A DNA stretch of 64,000 bases from CAVXEH01 sp963805645 (GTDB taxonomy: Bacteria > Chloroflexota > Limnocylindria > QHBO01). The translations under genes were made by a program, and so were the position numbers. Shown one piece after another: positions 61,334-64,000 of this stretch. The number at the start of each line of letters is the position of its first letter. Position 1 is the first letter of the stretch. The notes beneath the pieces were generated by a model. It did not search any database, was not told the DNA's origin, and saw only the letters and a list, made by a program, of their open reading frames with translations. The stretch covers positions 1 to 64,000 of the forward strand of contig CAWDVA010000003.1 in assembly GCA_963805645.1 (NCBI GenBank), given 5' to 3'.

Positions 61334-63424
61334 GTGAGACACCGCGGTCCGACCGCCATATGCGCACTCGCGTTGGCAGTGGCGCTACTGATACCCCCGG
61401 GCGTTGTGAGCGCACGACCTTCTGGACCGCCTGTCTCCGGAATGGATGGCCGCGGCGCAACCATCGCAATTCTGCCGACGCATACAGGCGTGTTGTACCC
61501 GATGACCCCCGGCCCGGCGGTACGGGCACCCGGAGCGTCAGCTGGGATGCTCCCACCGCGAGGAATGCTTCCGGCGGGGAAGCTAACGGTCCCGGTCGCA
61601 TCGGATGCTCCAGCACCCAGCCTAGCCACGCCCGTCCTTTCCGTGCCGGCAAACCCGGATCTGACGTCATCGCCGGGTTTCGCGGGCATCTCCGATTGCG
61701 AACTCGACTGCACGGAGCCGCCGGATCCGTGGATCGCGGTGGGCCCCGCGCATGTTGTTCAAGCGGTGAATCAGCACCTGCGCATGTCCTCTCTGAACGG
61801 CAGCACCGTGAAGACGATCGCGTTTGGTGCATTCTTCGCCGAGGCAGCCGGACAGGTCGGCGGCAGCTTCGATCCGCATGTGCTCTATGACGCGCCTCTC
61901 GGGCGCTGGCTCGCGGTCGCCGCAAGCTACGACTGCTCCGCGGGGCATCTCTATCTGGGGATCTCGACCGGGAGTGATCCGACAAGCACCTGGGTGCAAT
62001 ATCGGTTCGACTTCCTTGGGAGCCTTCCAGACTATCCGGGCCTGGGTGTCACATCCGACAAGATCGTTCTGTCAGCGAACCTCTTCTCGATCGTTCCGAA
62101 CGGCGGCTCTTGCGCACCGAGCCAGTTCGCCGGCTCCGTGCTGGATATCGTCGACACTGCCGCGCTTATCGCAGGCAACAGCGTGTTGTTCAGCGAGACA
62201 ACGCCGTCGCAGACCTACTTCACCTGGCGGCCGGCCGTAGCGTTCAGTAGCACCCCGGTCATGCACATGATCTCCGAGGGTGCCCTGTTCGACGTGATGT
62301 ACGGCACGATTACGGGAACGAACGCGGGCGGTAACCTATCCATCACGGCTTCGGACCTGAGCGCTCGAGGTGTCGTTCCCGGCTTTGCGCAGCCGCCGGT
62401 TCCCCACGGGGCTACAGGCTTCACGTCGCAGACCGTGGATGGTCGCCCCACAGACGCGCTATGGATGAACGGGATGCTCTGGTTCGTGTCCACGTACCCG
62501 TGCACCCCCACCGGCGACGCTACCGTCCGGGACTGCGTTCGGATCACCACCCTCAGCACCTCCGGCGATCCACCTTCTGCCGTGCAGGACTTCCTGATCG
62601 GCAGCACCGGATATGACTACTTCATGGGCGGCATCGGCCTGGCGGCTGACGGGACCCTCTTCATGGTTCTCTCAGTTTCGTCGGCCACGGACTTCATCGG
62701 GAGCTACGCCAGCGTCCACTTCCCGGTCGATCCCCCGAACACCTACCGTGCCCCGCTGCTGCTCCTGAAGACCGGCGGCGCGACCTACAACGGATCGCGC
62801 TGGGGCGACTATGTCGGCGTCGCGCAAGACCCGACGGACGCCCACCGCGTCTGGCAGGCCGACGAGTATGCGAACGCCTCCGGTCAGTGGTCGACGTGGA
62901 TCTCGCAGCTTCGCGGCCTGTTCACCGACATCGGCGGCTCGATCTTCGTGAACGACATCCTCTGGCTCTACGACGCGGGCATCACCACCGGCTGCAGCGC
63001 CACGACCTTCTGCCCCGATGCCCCGGTGACCCGTGGCCAGATGGCCGCCTTCCTGGACCGCGCCCTGTCGTTGCCGACGACGAGCACCGACTACTTCACC
63101 GATGACGAGGGCAGCCTCTTCGAGACCGACATCAACCGCCTCGCCGCGGCCGGCATCACCACCGGCTGCAGCGCCACGACCTACTGCCCCGATGCCGACG
63201 TGACAAGAGGCCAGATGGCGGCCTACCTGGACCGCGCCCTGCACCTGGCCAGCACGAGCACCGACTACTTCACCGATGACGAGGGCAGCCTCTTCGAGAC
63301 CGACATCAACCGCCTGGCCGCGGCGGGTATCACCACCGGCTGCAGCCCCACCACCTACTGCCCCAACGAGTACGTCACTCGTGGCCAGATGGCCGCCTTC
63401 CTGCACCGGGCCTTCGGGCCGTGA
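61334..63424 (+). CDS. Secreted surface protein with beta-propeller-like region and three SLH-like repeats
   Basis: The start at GTG 61334 follows GGGAGGGAG and opens into a signal peptide (ICALALAVALLIPPGVVSA). The long middle (about residues 110-520) looks like an all-beta domain: PDPWIAVGPAHVVQAVNQHL, GSFDPHVLYDAPLGRWLAVA, PDYPGLGVTSDKIVLSAN, and GSRWGDYVGVAQDPTDAHRV. These are signatures of a propeller-like exo-protein of unknown role. The C-terminal three SLH-like modules are almost the same, base for base, as in the preceding gene. The pair are not alike outside the anchor, which points to an anchor swapped or copied onto unrelated bodies. Confidence 0.82.
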   Translation: MRHRGPTAICALALAVALLIPPGVVSARPSGPPVSGMDGRGATIAILPTHTGVLYPMTPGPAVRAPGASAGMLPPRGMLPAGKLTVPVASDAPAPSLATPVLSVPANPDLTSSPGFAGISDCELDCTEPPDPWIAVGPAHVVQAVNQHLRMSSLNGSTVKTIAFGAFFAEAAGQVGGSFDPHVLYDAPLGRWLAVAASYDCSAGHLYLGISTGSDPTSTWVQYRFDFLGSLPDYPGLGVTSDKIVLSANLFSIVPNGGSCAPSQFAGSVLDIVDTAALIAGNSVLFSETTPSQTYFTWRPAVAFSSTPVMHMISEGALFDVMYGTITGTNAGGNLSITASDLSARGVVPGFAQPPVPHGATGFTSQTVDGRPTDALWMNGMLWFVSTYPCTPTGDATVRDCVRITTLSTSGDPPSAVQDFLIGSTGYDYFMGGIGLAADGTLFMVLSVSSATDFIGSYASVHFPVDPPNTYRAPLLLLKTGGATYNGSRWGDYVGVAQDPTDAHRVWQADEYANASGQWSTWISQLRGLFTDIGGSIFVNDILWLYDAGITTGCSATTFCPDAPVTRGQMAAFLDRALSLPTTSTDYFTDDEGSLFETDINRLAAAGITTGCSATTYCPDADVTRGQMAAYLDRALHLASTSTDYFTDDEGSLFETDINRLAAAGITTGCSPTTYCPNEYVTRGQMAAFLHRAFGP

Positions 63425-63435
63425 GGGGGTGGGGG
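62921..63435 (+). repeat. Duplicated SLH-like 3' cassette, copy 2
   Basis: Partner of 60741-61256. Identity continues past the TGA stop into GGGGGTGGGGG and then ends. Confidence 0.88.
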
Positions 63436-63509
63436 ATGACATGCAGCCAGTCTGGGTTCAGTGGGCTTCCTCATCCAGCGTGAACAGGGCCAGATAGCCA
63501 GAGTCATGT

Positions 63510-63515
63510 GATACT
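63510..63515 (+). promoter_or_regulatory. -10 box GATACT for the sugar dehydrogenase
   Basis: The extended form TGTGATACT ends ten bases before GTG 63525, giving a message with almost no leader. Confidence 0.4.
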
Positions 63516-63524
63516 GGGGTCCTC

Positions 63525-64000
63525 GTGATTGGATCCAAGAAGCGCGCGCGCGCGAGCATCATCCGCGGCGTCACCGTGGCCACCGGCCTCAGTCTCTCCG
63601 CGGCTCTTCTGGTCGCTCCCGCCGCTCTGGCTCACGAGGCGCGCCCTGCTGTCCCCCGAGCCGAGAATCGCGTTGCGGCACTGCGCACCGGCCAGGTGCA
63701 ACTGCGGCAGATCACCTCCGGATTCTCCTCGCCGGTCTTCGTGACCAACGCGGCCGATGGCAGCCATCGGCTCTTTGTGGTTGAGCGCAGCGGCGACATC
63801 AGGGTCGTGGTCGGCACTGCGCTGCAACAAGGCTACTTTCTGGACATCCGCAGCAAGGTTCTCGCGGGCAGCGAGCGGGGATTGCTCGGCCTGGCATTTC
63901 ACCCTGACTTCACCGCGAACCACAAGCTCTATGTCGACTACACCCGGGCTTCCGATGGCGCCATCGTGGTGGCGGAGTACACGGCCGCGGCCGATGGCGC
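63525..64000 (+). CDS. PQQ-dependent sugar (sorbosone/glucose) dehydrogenase-like protein, 3' end missing
   Basis: Open to the right edge, so only about 158 residues are seen. From GTG 63525 there is a basic start and signal peptide (ATGLSLSAALLVAPAALA), then the propeller opening: QITSGFSSPVFVTNAADGSH, RLFVVERSGDIRVV, LDIRSKVLAGSERGLLGLAF and HPDFTANHKLYVDYTRAS. These are the standard first-blade motifs (ERGLLGLAFHPDF) of the soluble aldose/sorbosone dehydrogenase family. Substrate and quinone use cannot be judged from this part. Confidence 0.88.
   Translation, partial: MIGSKKRARASIIRGVTVATGLSLSAALLVAPAALAHEARPAVPRAENRVAALRTGQVQLRQITSGFSSPVFVTNAADGSHRLFVVERSGDIRVVVGTALQQGYFLDIRSKVLAGSERGLLGLAFHPDFTANHKLYVDYTRASDGAIVVAEYTAAADG

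Overview
This is a GC-rich window (by eye about two-thirds G+C) from a bacterium that looks like a Chloroflexota, possibly a Limnocylindria-type lineage. That placement is inferred from family flavour: RNase PH-RdgB neighbours, a short unmodified-type glutamine synthetase, LCP proteins, cysteine-containing SLH-like repeats, a short SurA/PpiD-like isomerase and many leaderless-looking starts. No rRNA or marker gene in the window proves it. The main theme is the cell envelope. About 40 of the roughly 50 genes make, export, attach or bind surface polysaccharide.

Layout. 1-4952: two secreted repeat proteins, the second a GH18-type hydrolase, which share an identical 459-bp 3' cassette. 4949-5878: a glycosyltransferase on the minus strand. 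5932-7274: rph and rdgB. 7303-12508: a five-gene set matching the WbpD-I-E-B-A route to UDP-2,3-diacetamido-2,3-dideoxy-D-mannuronate, followed by a DPM1-like glycosyltransferase. 13398-16290: a membrane-anchored peptidyl-prolyl isomerase and MazG. 16287-22463: a glycosyltransferase, tRNA-Pro(UGG), a phosphoglycosyl transferase and a minus-strand LCP-glycosyltransferase-O-antigen-ligase operon. 22675-30747: a diguanylate cyclase, a decayed YerB-like gene, a second LCP protein, a frameshifted Cys/Met PLP enzyme, a broken PucR-like regulator and glnA. 31030-35395: glycosyltransferase, flippase and a GT-B-like transferase. 35879-41305: a full pseudaminic acid set (PseB, C, F, G-H, I). 41302-46036: pyrophosphatase, a second phosphoglycosyl transferase and the four dTDP-rhamnose genes. 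46021-50983 and 54346-59027: two minus-strand operons, each with a flippase and glycosyltransferases. The second also has WecB and a CsaB-like pyruvyl transferase. Between them lie one broken and one intact polymerase/ligase and a SerA remnant. 59131-63424: SLH-like surface proteins with near-identical C-terminal anchors. 63525-end: the start of a PQQ-type sugar dehydrogenase.

How it fits together. The window supplies activated sugars (ManNAc3NAcA, Pse, rhamnose, ManNAc), two initiating transferases, three flippases, three polymerase/ligase-like proteins (one broken) and two LCP enzymes that could attach finished polymers to the wall. The most interesting unit is at 54.3-63.4 kb: WecB (UDP-ManNAc), a flippase, a CsaB-like pyruvyl transferase and a glycosyltransferase sit beside SLH-like proteins. 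In other bacteria, pyruvylated ManNAc polymers are the ligand of SLH domains, so this could be a self-contained receptor-plus-anchor module.

Cautions. Several genes carry apparent single-base frameshifts (10718, 27374, about 29000, 39833, about 50000, several in 24311-25461 and 51171-52635). Some may be consensus errors. Many genes have a TANNNT -10-like box 7-10 bases before the start codon, which suggests leaderless mRNAs. I used this together with Shine-Dalgarno sites to choose starts. All functional calls come from reading the sequence, with no database search.
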